A DNA stretch of 6,019 nt from VYFG01 sp022827325 (GTDB lineage: Bacteria > Pseudomonadota > Gammaproteobacteria > Arenicellales > Poriferihabitantaceae): the NCBI GenBank assembly GCA_022827325.1, contig JAJDTE010000130.1:1-6019 (forward strand), read 5' to 3'. The notes beneath the pieces are model-generated. The model was not told where the DNA came from. It saw nothing but the letters and a program-made list of their open reading frames with translations, and made no database searches. Each line of letters starts with the position of its first letter. Positions within the stretch are counted from its first letter, which is position 1. The translations under genes were made by a program, and so were the position numbers. This document shows, piece by piece, positions 1 through 6,018 of the stretch.

Positions 1-1501
1 ACTTCAGGCCAAGCTGATGCAGCAGGAGCTTGTGGTCCCCATCCGGCTGGGTGTAGCGGGGCAGGATGAGATGACGTCCGTCGGCAGTGGGCAGGTGAAC
101 ATCCACCATCCGGATGGTGGCGAACTTTTCCAGTATTTCCCGCGGAGTCAGGCCGGGGGCATGGGGTCTGGCAAGATTCTTCAGGGTGACCTGGAGGCAG
201 TAGGCCATGAACGACAGGAAGATATGGGCCTCGATCCGTTGCTCCTTCTGATGGAACACCGGCCGGATGGCAAGGTCATGCTTCAATTCCTTGAATGCCT
301 GTTCGATTTCGGTGAGCCGCATGTATTGCCGCCACAGTTCCGCCGGGTCTCCGTCGGCCATGTTGGAGCGCAGCAGGTAGCGCCCTTCCCGGTGGAAGGT
401 CTGCCGCAGCTTCCCGCGCCGCAGGCGGCAGGTGAACGGCACCCCGGAATCACCATCCCCGATCTCCAGGTCAACGAGATGCCAGACCAGGCCGGCCTCC
501 TTCTTCGCCGCACCGAGCTTCAGCAGCAGCTCGTCGCGGCTGTTGGTCTGGCGCCGCAGTTCCCCCAGGCGTCCCCAGAGCTTCTTCAGGCGCCGCCGGC
601 GCATGCCCCTCTCCTTGCTGACCCGGCCCCCGCTGCGAACCAGGATGTACAACTCCCCGTCCGCCCGGTGCAGCTTCACCTCCACGTTCTCCCGGACGGC
701 CTGCCAGGGCTGGCCGAGGAACGACCGCTCCATCCGGCTCAGCCGCCCCTTCGGCGTACCCACCAGGTAGCGGATCCCGGAAGGATCCGATCGCATCGCC
801 TCCAGCGATTCCTCCGTCGGGATCCCACGGTCCATGATCCACACCCGCTCGGAACGGCCGTACTGATCCTCGATCCTGGCCATGAATTCCAGCAGCGTCG
901 TCTTGTCCGAGGTGTTCCCCGGCATCACCTCGTAGGCCAGCGGAAACCCGTCCGGCGTCACGATCAGCGCAATCACCACCTGCACGCAGTCCGGGCGCTT
1001 GTCACGGCTGTAGCCGAACCGGCGCTTGTCCTCGAATGGCGGATCGCTCTCGAAGTACGTGCTCGTCAGATCGTACAGCAGCACCTCGAAACGCGCCTGG
1101 AACAGACTGCCCCAGCGGGCCCGCAGATACGAGAAGAAACCACGCCGGTGGGCCTCCAGCCGGTCCAGGACCCGGTACAGCGTGTCCCGCGGAATCACCC
1201 GGTCCAGACCCAGAAGGTCACCCATCGCGCTGTCCTCGTACCAGCGCCGGTACAGCCGCCACTCGCTGCCCGGATCAATCAGACGGTAGCACACCTGCAC
1301 CTTCAGAATGTCCAGCCACCGCGTCCCCTTCCGGCTCGGCGGCAAATGCTCACCCCAGTACCCGTCCAGGTCCAGAACATCCCACAGCCACAGGGCCAGC
1401 CAGCACGCTCCCCACTGGCGCGAACGGTGCAACTCCAGCCTGCCCAGATTTGCTTGCGCTGTGAAGTTTTTTTCAGTGTCGGTGTCGGAATTCGTCACCA
1501 T
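1..1501 (-). CDS. IS1634-type DDE transposase, C-terminus cut by the window edge
   Basis: This is an RNase H-fold DDE transposase that would cut and join the ends of its own insertion sequence. The frame runs from ATG at 1501-1499 for 500 codons and is still open at base 1. Residues visible are the first catalytic Asp in YDLTSTYFE (D144), the second in WIMDRGIPTEE (D224), and the Glu in EIEQAFKELK (E400, followed seven residues later by K407). The stretch RRFGYSRDKRPDCVQVVIAL (161-180) and the late segment HQKEQRIEAHIF (417-428) are typical of IS1634-like transposases. The last residues, HQLGLK, lie close to the usual C-terminus, so probably only about 10 to 25 residues are missing. An in-frame TGA at 1510-1508 just upstream makes ATG 1501 the earliest start. 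No good Shine-Dalgarno sequence precedes it. The N-terminus looks short: it enters the conserved part by residue 20, whereas relatives I recall carry a longer leader, so a trimmed 5' end is possible. No stop or frameshift interrupts it. The family call is from recalled sequence similarity. Confidence 0.9.
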   Translation of the reverse strand, partial: MVTNSDTDTEKNFTAQANLGRLELHRSRQWGACWLALWLWDVLDLDGYWGEHLPPSRKGTRWLDILKVQVCYRLIDPGSEWRLYRRWYEDSAMGDLLGLDRVIPRDTLYRVLDRLEAHRRGFFSYLRARWGSLFQARFEVLLYDLTSTYFESDPPFEDKRRFGYSRDKRPDCVQVVIALIVTPDGFPLAYEVMPGNTSDKTTLLEFMARIEDQYGRSERVWIMDRGIPTEESLEAMRSDPSGIRYLVGTPKGRLSRMERSFLGQPWQAVRENVEVKLHRADGELYILVRSGGRVSKERGMRRRRLKKLWGRLGELRRQTNSRDELLLKLGAAKKEAGLVWHLVDLEIGDGDSGVPFTCRLRRGKLRQTFHREGRYLLRSNMADGDPAELWRQYMRLTEIEQAFKELKHDLAIRPVFHQKEQRIEAHIFLSFMAYCLQVTLKNLARPHAPGLTPREILEKFATIRMVDVHLPTADGRHLILPRYTQPDGDHKLLLHQLGLK

Positions 1502-1534
1502 GGGCCATCATAACGAACCATCACAGCAGACCGG

Positions 1535-1543
1535 ATCATAGCA
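1535..1543 (-). promoter_or_regulatory. Extended -10 promoter for the IS1634-type transposase
   Basis: On the minus strand this reads TGCTATGAT, matching the extended -10 pattern TGnTATAAT with one mismatch. It lies 33 bases upstream of the transposase ATG, a workable distance. There is no convincing -35 hexamer 16 to 18 bases upstream, which extended -10 promoters can tolerate. The prediction is from sequence only. Confidence 0.35.
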
Positions 1544-1565
1544 CTTCGAGGGTGTTTCGGGTTCC

Positions 1566-1574
1566 ATTTTCACC
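1566..1574 (+). repeat. Left terminal inverted repeat of the IS1182-like element
   Basis: ATTTTCACC lies 111 bases beyond the transposase stop. It is the exact reverse complement of 3280-3288. The two ends diverge after nine bases, then both show GGGG 24 bases further in from each repeat's first base. Confidence 0.5.
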
Positions 1575-1684
1575 GATTTCCATTGGCTCGGGGCCGGAAT
1601 CGGGCCTGCCATGGGGATGCAGGCGAGTTGAGGCCCCGGCGAGCCGACGGCAAGCCGGAAACCGCAGTGGAATGGCCGGCCGGA

Positions 1685-3154
1685 CTACCCGGTATCCGCA
1701 AACGGAACCGGCCGGACCAGGGACCGCATCCGCCCCCCGTGTCCCGCTTTGATACTGGCCAGCGCCATGGCCATCATCACCGCGAAGGCCAACCCCACCC
1801 GGGCACGCATCTTCACGATGCCCCGGATGAAGTGCACCTCGAAGCCGTAGACCCGGTCCAGCCGGGCGTTGATCCGCTCCAGCGCACTTCTTCGGTGGTA
1901 TCCGCGCTTCCATGACGGGGAGTCCCAGGGCGTCGGCGTGAAGATCCTCCGGTTCATCCGGTCCAGCCTGATCCGGACGATGCGTCCGTAGGGTCCGGCC
2001 CTGGATTGGCTCCGCGCCAGGCACGCCTCACGGCCCTTGCAGTCGAGGCCGTACGCCGCCGCGGGGCACCGGTACTTCAGCGTGTTGCGGTCCGCCTCGA
2101 ATCCCTGGTACGCCATCGGCCGGATTTCCCCGCTCCGGGGACACCGGCAGCGGACCTCGCCACGTTCCGAGTACAGGATGTTGTCCGCACGGTCCGGGGC
2201 CAGCAGCCGCAGTATCGGCTCCGATGGATCGTAATCCGGCGCCCTCTTCTCCTCCTGCCACAGCAGCCGGGTGTCGATCAGCGGCCTGATGCCGTAATCT
2301 TCCCACAAGTCCTTCTTCAGGCCCTTCTGGTCGTAGCCCCGGTCCGCGCTGAACTCCTGGCACCGCTTCGCCAATGCGGGGACTTCCGCAAACAGCTCCT
2401 TCACCATCGCGCACAGCACCGGCTGCTCCGAACCCGAGGCCGGGGTGATCCGGTACGACACCGGCAACTCGTACTTCGTGTCCGCGATCAGATGAAGTCC
2501 GTACCCGAACCAGCTCTTCACCTTCTCCCAGGCGCGGCCCTGGCCGTCCACCCCACGGGTCTTGTGGGTCCCCCAGTCCGCGTCCGTATCGGACGTCCTG
2601 CCGCTCTTCCTGTCCAACCGCCCGGTGGAGTGGCTCCCGATCGCCTTGCCGTCCGCACCGAGGTATTCGCCGTAGTCCGGCAGCACTTCCATCAGGGATG
2701 CCCGAAGACGGTCCACCATGGCGCTCACCAGGCCCCGATCCTCCTCCAGCTTCACCAGGTTCACCATCAGCCGCGAGAATGCCCACTCCCCCGGGAGCAG
2801 CCGCCGCTGCGGCTCATGGACGATCCGGGCGACCCCGTCCTCGTCCACCCACCGCCGCGGACGGCCCTGCCGCGGCAGCGGGTCGAATCCGCACAACTCC
2901 AGCAGCGCCGGGTTGCGGTGCAGTTCCCGCACCAGCGACGCAATGGACGGATGCTGGAACACCACCCCGGCCACCAGAGCCCGCCACAGGGCCCCCACCG
3001 GATACTCATTGCGCCCACGGCCGCGGCGCTTCCGAAGGGCGGCGATGATCTCCCCGTCGGGTAGATGCGAAAGAACCAGTTCCAGACGCTCAAGGTCCGG
3101 CAGGTCATCGACCCGCTTCCAGGAAAACAATATACTCGTGGTGCTGGCCGTCAT
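1685..3154 (-). CDS. IS1182/IS5-like DDE transposase with DUF772-type N-terminus
   Basis: This is a complete 489-residue transposase that would mobilise the surrounding element. The N-terminal part (about residues 30-90, including YPVGALWRALVAGVVFQHPS and a following RELHRNPALLELCGF) is the helical DUF772-type region. The catalytic triad is readable as GADGKAI (D168), SADRGYD (D271) and SALERINARLD (E426). Between the second Asp and the Glu is a cysteine-rich insert (C336, C338, C363, C372, C378), a zinc-knuckle-like feature common in IS1182-type enzymes. I chose ATG 3154-3152 over the longer start at 3202 because AGGAGG sits five bases upstream and the 16 extra residues look non-conserved. 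The frame is uninterrupted and ends at TGA 1687-1685. The element-level inverted repeats lie outside both ends of the gene. IS1182 is my best family assignment; related IS5/IS4-superfamily subgroups share these motifs. Confidence 0.9.
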   Translation of the reverse strand: MTASTTSILFSWKRVDDLPDLERLELVLSHLPDGEIIAALRKRRGRGRNEYPVGALWRALVAGVVFQHPSIASLVRELHRNPALLELCGFDPLPRQGRPRRWVDEDGVARIVHEPQRRLLPGEWAFSRLMVNLVKLEEDRGLVSAMVDRLRASLMEVLPDYGEYLGADGKAIGSHSTGRLDRKSGRTSDTDADWGTHKTRGVDGQGRAWEKVKSWFGYGLHLIADTKYELPVSYRITPASGSEQPVLCAMVKELFAEVPALAKRCQEFSADRGYDQKGLKKDLWEDYGIRPLIDTRLLWQEEKRAPDYDPSEPILRLLAPDRADNILYSERGEVRCRCPRSGEIRPMAYQGFEADRNTLKYRCPAAAYGLDCKGREACLARSQSRAGPYGRIVRIRLDRMNRRIFTPTPWDSPSWKRGYHRRSALERINARLDRVYGFEVHFIRGIVKMRARVGLAFAVMMAMALASIKAGHGGRMRSLVRPVPFADTG

Positions 3155-3159
3155 GGAAA

Positions 3160-3165
3160 CCTCCT
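3160..3165 (-). promoter_or_regulatory. Shine-Dalgarno sequence fixing the IS1182-like transposase start
   Basis: On the minus strand this is a perfect AGGAGG, five bases before ATG 3154. It decides in favour of the start at MTAST and against the ATG at 3202, which has no comparable site. I see no clear -10/-35 pair between here and the right end of the element at 3288. Confidence 0.75.
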
Positions 3166-3252
3166 CGTGGGAAATGACAATCCGCCTCCGATTGGAACAC
3201 ATGGCGGCCAGCCCTGCACTCCCCGGATTCCAACGGGAAATGAGCCTGAAGC

Positions 3253-3264
3253 GGGGAAATCCCC
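3253..3264. repeat. Short palindrome inside the right end of the IS1182-like element
   Basis: GGGGAAATCCCC pairs five bases on each side of a two-base centre. It lies between the terminal repeat and the transposase start. It could be a subterminal protein-binding site or chance in GC-rich DNA; nothing else supports a role. Confidence 0.25.
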
Positions 3265-3279
3265 TGCATGGATTCCTGG

Positions 3280-3288
3280 GGTGAAAAT
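3280..3288 (-). repeat. Right terminal inverted repeat of the IS1182-like element
   Basis: GGTGAAAAT on the plus strand (ATTTTCACC on the minus strand) lies about 125 bases upstream of the transposase start. It mirrors 1566-1574. Three further bases (3289-3291) separate it from the candidate flanking hexamer GGTTCC. Confidence 0.5.
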
Positions 3289-3394
3289 CGTGGTTCCCGG
3301 GAGCCGGAAACAGGAAACCTCAGCAAATACGCCGTCCTTGTGGGGTAAAGAGTTTCCGCAGGCCCCGGAAATCCATTCCTCTACAGGAACTTAG

Positions 3395-3478
3395 ATACAG
3401 CGCAAGACGCTCGAGCAGGAGCGGATCGCCTGGGATTTCGCGTGGGGCGCATTGCAGAAGGCAATGGGAGCGGATTGA
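3395..3478 (+). pseudogene. Possible 3' remnant of a decayed gene
   Basis: The 27 residues before TGA 3476-3478 include the run LEQERIAWDFAWGALQKAMG, which looks like a real amphipathic protein tail: charged helix, then Trp/Ala-rich segment. About four fifths of its codons end in G or C, as in genuine genes here. It cannot be a whole gene because an in-frame TAG at 3392-3394 comes immediately before it and there is no start with a ribosome-binding site. I do not recognise the family. It could be the end of a gene disrupted by the neighbouring insertion sequence or by a frameshift, or it could be chance. Confidence 0.25.
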
Positions 3479-3501
3479 AGGATATTGCCACTTCCAATGG
3501 C

Positions 3502-3524
3502 CTGTCAGTGAAACCCTTTGACAG
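3502..3524. repeat. Inverted repeat CTGTCA / TGACAG
   Basis: CTGTCA (3502-3507) and TGACAG (3519-3524) are perfect inverted copies with an 11-base spacer. The longer unit CTGTCAGT recurs directly at 3635-3642, inside the leader of the ATPase/nuclease gene, and TGAC (3627-3630) faces GTCA (3637-3640). The spacing could suit a dimeric regulator, but the motifs are short. Confidence 0.25.
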
Positions 3525-3613
3525 AACTCCGCCTTTTCATCCCCGCCTCACAGCCAGGGACCTGACGGGCCACACCAGCCACCCGTTTCTCCAAGTCTCC
3601 CATTCTCGGGGCG

Positions 3614-3622
3614 TGATATGAT
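3614..3622 (+). promoter_or_regulatory. Extended -10 promoter for the ATPase/nuclease gene
   Basis: TGATATGAT matches TGnTATAAT with one mismatch and lies 28 bases before the ATG at 3651. A start site about seven bases downstream would give a leader of only about 20 bases. No good -35 hexamer is present at the usual spacing. The TTGACA at 3518-3523 is too far upstream to pair with it. Confidence 0.4.
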
Positions 3623-3640
3623 CCTGTGACTCTACTGTCA

Positions 3641-3655
3641 GTCATGGGCCATGAC
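3641..3655. repeat. Palindrome overlapping the ATPase/nuclease start codon
   Basis: GTCATGGGCCATGAC is a perfect inverted repeat of seven bases per arm around one central base. In RNA it could form a six-pair stem with a GGC loop containing the start codon 3651-3653. It may act as a DNA operator or restrict translation initiation. Either role is inference. Confidence 0.4.
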
Positions 3656-5213
3656 CAGCCGCCAGCTCCCGATCGGCATTCAGGATTTCCGGACCATTCG
3701 GGAACAGGATTTCTACTACGTCGACAAGACTTCCCACATCCAACGGCTGGTGAGTCAGGGGCGGTATTATTTCATGTCCCGTCCGCGCCGGTTTGGCAAG
3801 AGCCTGCTGGTGGATACCCTGCGGGAACTGTTCGAGGGCAACGAGCCCCTGTTCCGGGGACTCGATATCCATGGCCACTGGGACTGGGCGGTCAGGCACC
3901 CCGTGGTACGGCTCAGTTTCGGCGGCAAGTACGACAATCCCCACGACATCGATGGCGATATTCTCGACCAACTGGAAATCTCTGAACATCAGGCTGGCCT
4001 TGAACCGACACAATCATCAGTAACGGCCCCCAGACGCCTCCGGACGCTTCTTGACCGCCTGCACCGTGCTACCGGCCGGCAGGCGGTGGTGCTGGTGGAC
4101 GAGTACGACAAGCCGATTCTGGACGTCATCGACAATCCTGAAATGGCCACCGCCAATCAGAACTACCTCCGGGGCTTCTACGGCATCATCAAGGACAGTG
4201 CCCGGGATGTCCGTTTCGTCTTCGTCACCGGGGTCAGCATGTTCTCCAGGGTGAGTCTGTTTTCCGGCTTGAACAATCTTCGGAATATCAGTCTCGATCC
4301 GGAATTTGCCACCATCTGCGGCTACACCGACAGGGACCTGGATACGGTCTTCGCCCCGGAACTGCCGGGACTCGACCGGGACGAAGTCCGGGAATGGTAC
4401 AACGGCTACCACTGGCTCGGGGACGAGAAGCTCTACAATCCCTTCGACCTTCTCCTGCTGTTCCGGACCCACAACTTCGAGGCCCACTGGTTCGAGACGG
4501 GTTCCCCCACCTTTCTGTTCCGGATGATGATGGAACGGGCGGTCAGTCCCATGGAACTGGAGAACCTGACCACGGACACCAGACAGATTTCCAGCTTCGA
4601 CGTCGACGATATCGATATCGAGGCACTGTTGTTCCAGACCGGATACCTGACCATCACGGCAAAAGAGCGGGATGGCATACAGACTTTCTACACCCTTGAC
4701 TATCCCAATCTTGAAGTCCGCCAGAGCCTGAACCAGGGGCTGCTGGGTTATCTGGGCCGGCAGGGAAAGGAGGTGTCGGACAGCGGCAAGGAACTCGGCC
4801 GCCTGCTGGCGGCCAACGACTTCGAGGGGTTTACAGAGAGGCTCAGATCGTTCTTCGCGGGAATTCCCTACCAGTGGCAGGGAACCAACGGCCCCGCCCG
4901 ATACGAGGCCTGGTACGCCGGGATGCTGTACGCCTGTTTCCGGACCATCGGCCTGGATATCCGGGTGGAGGATTCATTGAGCAGGGGCCGTGCGGACATG
5001 GTGGTGTTACATGGCGACCAGGTGTTCGTGTTCGAGTTCAAGATGGCCGACGGGGAAGACGACAGGGACGACGCTGCCCGACAGGCCATCGAGCAGATAC
5101 GAGAAAAGGGCTATGCCGACAAGTACAAGAACCGGAACGAACCGGTCCACCTGATCGGCGTGGCCTTCGGCCGGGACCGGAGCCCGGCCGCGGTGAAGGT
5201 GGTCCCGGGCTGA
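3651..5213 (+). CDS. AAA-ATPase-like / PD-(D/E)XK nuclease fusion protein
   Basis: This complete 520-residue protein fits the two-domain family with an N-terminal AAA-ATPase-like domain (PF09820 type) and a C-terminal PD-(D/E)XK nuclease domain (PF08011 type). The N-terminus LPIGIQDFRTIREQDFYYVD (6-25) is the family hallmark and supports this ATG. The Walker A-like loop is SRPRRFGKSLL (43-53) and Walker B is VVLVDEYDKP (146-155). The sensor-like stretch FVFVTGVSMFSRVSLFSGLN (189-208) and the WYNGYHW segment (249-255) are also typical. The nuclease core is readable as RADMVV (D449) and FEFK (461-464), followed by QIREKGYADKY (482-492). There is no signal peptide or membrane segment, so it is probably cytoplasmic. 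All expected catalytic motifs are present. The family's cellular role is not established; an ATP-driven nucleic-acid enzyme is the reasonable inference. It stands alone, with insertion sequences upstream and a convergent gene downstream. No Shine-Dalgarno sequence is visible, and a palindrome covers the start. Confidence 0.92.
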   Translation: MTSRQLPIGIQDFRTIREQDFYYVDKTSHIQRLVSQGRYYFMSRPRRFGKSLLVDTLRELFEGNEPLFRGLDIHGHWDWAVRHPVVRLSFGGKYDNPHDIDGDILDQLEISEHQAGLEPTQSSVTAPRRLRTLLDRLHRATGRQAVVLVDEYDKPILDVIDNPEMATANQNYLRGFYGIIKDSARDVRFVFVTGVSMFSRVSLFSGLNNLRNISLDPEFATICGYTDRDLDTVFAPELPGLDRDEVREWYNGYHWLGDEKLYNPFDLLLLFRTHNFEAHWFETGSPTFLFRMMMERAVSPMELENLTTDTRQISSFDVDDIDIEALLFQTGYLTITAKERDGIQTFYTLDYPNLEVRQSLNQGLLGYLGRQGKEVSDSGKELGRLLAANDFEGFTERLRSFFAGIPYQWQGTNGPARYEAWYAGMLYACFRTIGLDIRVEDSLSRGRADMVVLHGDQVFVFEFKMADGEDDRDDAARQAIEQIREKGYADKYKNRNEPVHLIGVAFGRDRSPAAVKVVPG

Positions 5214-5469
5214 CCGGCCCGGAATCCCTTTCTCACGGTGACATGGTCAGTCACCCCATACATCCATGACCCGCACGGAGGATGATCGCCGGATATTCCG
5301 TCATCGGGTTCACTCTTTCCGGCGTCAACGCCCTGGGCACGTCCGTCGTCGGACCATGCCGCCTGTCTGTCACCGTATCCTGGGTTCCAGCCCGCCCCAG
5401 CGATACCCTCCCCGATCCGGAACAGCGATTCCGGATCGGGGGCATGATCTCACCGGGAAACGCTTGAAC
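5214..5469. other. Convergent intergenic region
   Basis: These 256 bases separate the stops of two convergent genes. Apart from the strong stem-loop at 5410-5441 and a weak 6-bp hairpin (GGTGAC 5237-5242 with GTCACC 5250-5255, seven-base loop), I see nothing coding or structured. No T-tract follows the weak hairpin, so the ATPase/nuclease gene has no clear intrinsic terminator of its own. Confidence 0.5.
5410..5441. terminator. Perfect 13-bp stem-loop between convergent genes, likely terminator
   Basis: CCCCGATCCGGAA (5410-5422) and TTCCGGATCGGGG (5429-5441) pair perfectly around a six-base loop. On the minus strand it begins 28 bases after the stop of the outer-membrane barrel gene, the right place for a terminator. 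There is no run of T after it on either strand, so it is not a textbook intrinsic terminator. It could end transcription with help, protect the mRNA 3' end, block read-through from both sides, or be a dispersed palindromic repeat. Confidence 0.55.
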
Positions 5470-6018
5470 TCACCATCTCAAGGATGCTTCGAATCCGAAG
5501 ATGTTCTCAGGTGCCGTGTCCAGACTCTCCCTTCGCGTCGCCCTCACCCCGAAGGAAAGGTCGGCGGCCGACCCGGACTCCGGCGCCAGGCGCCAGCCGA
5601 CGCTGTAGTCCCGCGTATCCCCGGAGATGCCCATCCCGGCGTGCGGGCTGCCCGTGTACCGGCCAGAGAAGGCCGGAAAACCCCACGCCCCCTCCAGCGT
5701 CCACCGGTTTTCTTCATCCGCGGTTGATGTACTCCCCGCGCGGTCCGACAGCGGGCCGGCAGCGAACAGCGCGTCGAGACCGCCCTGGGATTGACCCCCC
5801 AACTCCTGGCGAAGGCTGAACGACGGGCCGCGCCCGGTGTTCCCGTCCGGATCGAACGACAGGTCCGCCGAGAACCCCCGGTCCTCCAGGTCGTCGTCGT
5901 CATGGCTCACCAGCGTGCGGCCGGACAGGTCGAGACGGATTCCCGCGGCCGGACTGCTCCAGGATACGCCCGCTCCGAGTTCGATTCCGGAACCGGTCTC
6001 CGCGTCCCCCCCGTCATG
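5470..6018 (-). CDS. Autotransporter-type outer-membrane beta-barrel, C-terminal part
   Basis: The last 182 codons of a gene entering from the right edge are visible, ending at TGA 5472-5470. The piece begins HDGGDAETGSGIELGAGVSW, a motif I recall from barrel domains at the end of large surface proteins of Gammaproteobacteria. Short segments alternating hydrophobic and polar residues, separated by Gly/Asp/Ser-rich turns, fit antiparallel beta-strands. Examples are GIRLDLSGRTLVSH, FSADLSF and DYSVGWRL. The protein ends FGFEASLRW, an aromatic C-terminus of the kind recognised by the BAM outer-membrane assembly machinery. It would sit in the outer membrane, with the missing N-terminal part probably carrying the signal peptide and an exported or repeat-rich passenger. 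The GTG at 5910 is internal, not a start, because the frame continues unbroken to the window end. The passenger type and function cannot be told from here. Confidence 0.82.
   Translation of the reverse strand, partial: HDGGDAETGSGIELGAGVSWSSPAAGIRLDLSGRTLVSHDDDDLEDRGFSADLSFDPDGNTGRGPSFSLRQELGGQSQGGLDALFAAGPLSDRAGSTSTADEENRWTLEGAWGFPAFSGRYTGSPHAGMGISGDTRDYSVGWRLAPESGSAADLSFGVRATRRESLDTAPENIFGFEASLRW

Larger units (their letters stand above)
1..1550 (-). mobile_element. IS1634-type insertion sequence, partial
   Basis: This is the element carried by the transposase at 1-1501, transcribed leftward. Its promoter-side end should lie just upstream of the gene, somewhere between about 1540 and 1565, because a different insertion sequence begins at about 1566. 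The other end is outside the window, so the terminal inverted repeats cannot be paired and the boundary of 1550 is only an estimate. The open reading frame is intact as far as it can be seen. Confidence 0.55.
1566..3288 (-). mobile_element. IS1182-like insertion sequence, apparently complete
   Basis: The transposase at 1685-3154 is flanked by an inverted 9-bp match: ATTTTCACC at 1566-1574 and its reverse complement GGTGAAAAT at 3280-3288. Taking these as the tips gives an element of about 1.72 kb, a normal size for the family. Outside the tips the hexamer GGTTCC occurs on both sides. At 1560-1565 it abuts the left tip; at 3292-3297 it is separated from the right tip by three bases. It is therefore only a possible target duplication, and the right boundary could extend to 3291. 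The match between the ends beyond the first nine bases is weak. Confidence 0.55.
3289..3650. other. Intergenic stretch between the IS1182-like element and the ATPase/nuclease gene
   Basis: There is no complete gene in these 362 bases. They hold a possible 27-codon coding remnant (3395-3478), an inverted pair CATTGC/GCAATG (3450-3466), an inverted pair CTGTCA/TGACAG (3502-3524), a second copy of CTGTCAGT (3635-3642) and an extended -10 site (3614-3622). A frame from 3349 to 3621 is also open but has no ATG and no recognisable sequence. Confidence 0.6.

Noticed and set aside
17..1513. Open plus-strand frame of 498 codons covering almost the whole IS1634-type transposase
   Set aside because: It is antisense to a gene with clear catalytic motifs. 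Its product is rich in Pro, Gln, Arg and His with no domain pattern, as expected from reading GC-rich codons backwards.
2006..3064. Open plus-strand frame of 352 codons opposite the IS1182-like transposase
   Set aside because: It has the same antisense origin. The product is low-complexity Arg/Pro/Gln/His with no recognisable motif and no convincing start context.
3155..3202. Upstream extension of the IS1182-like transposase to ATG 3202
   Set aside because: It adds 16 residues without family character, while a perfect AGGAGG at the right spacing marks the ATG at 3154.
3518..3523. TTGACA as a -35 box
   Set aside because: It matches the consensus perfectly, but the sequence 16 to 18 bases downstream is C-rich with no -10, and the credible -10 at 3617 is nearly 100 bases away.
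1499..3652. Shared 10-mer CATGGGCCAT at 1499-1508 and 3643-3652, next to TGnTATGAT sites in both promoters
   Set aside because: It was considered as a sign of shared origin or regulation. The motif spacing differs, the flanks do not align, and a short GC-rich palindromic core can recur by chance.
3626..3985. Plus-strand frame overlapping the start of the ATPase/nuclease gene
   Set aside because: It is a +1-type shadow of a strongly recognised coding sequence and its product shows no family features.
5251..5445. Minus-strand frame of 64 codons in the convergent intergenic region
   Set aside because: It contains the strong stem-loop, has no ribosome-binding site, and its product shows nothing recognisable.
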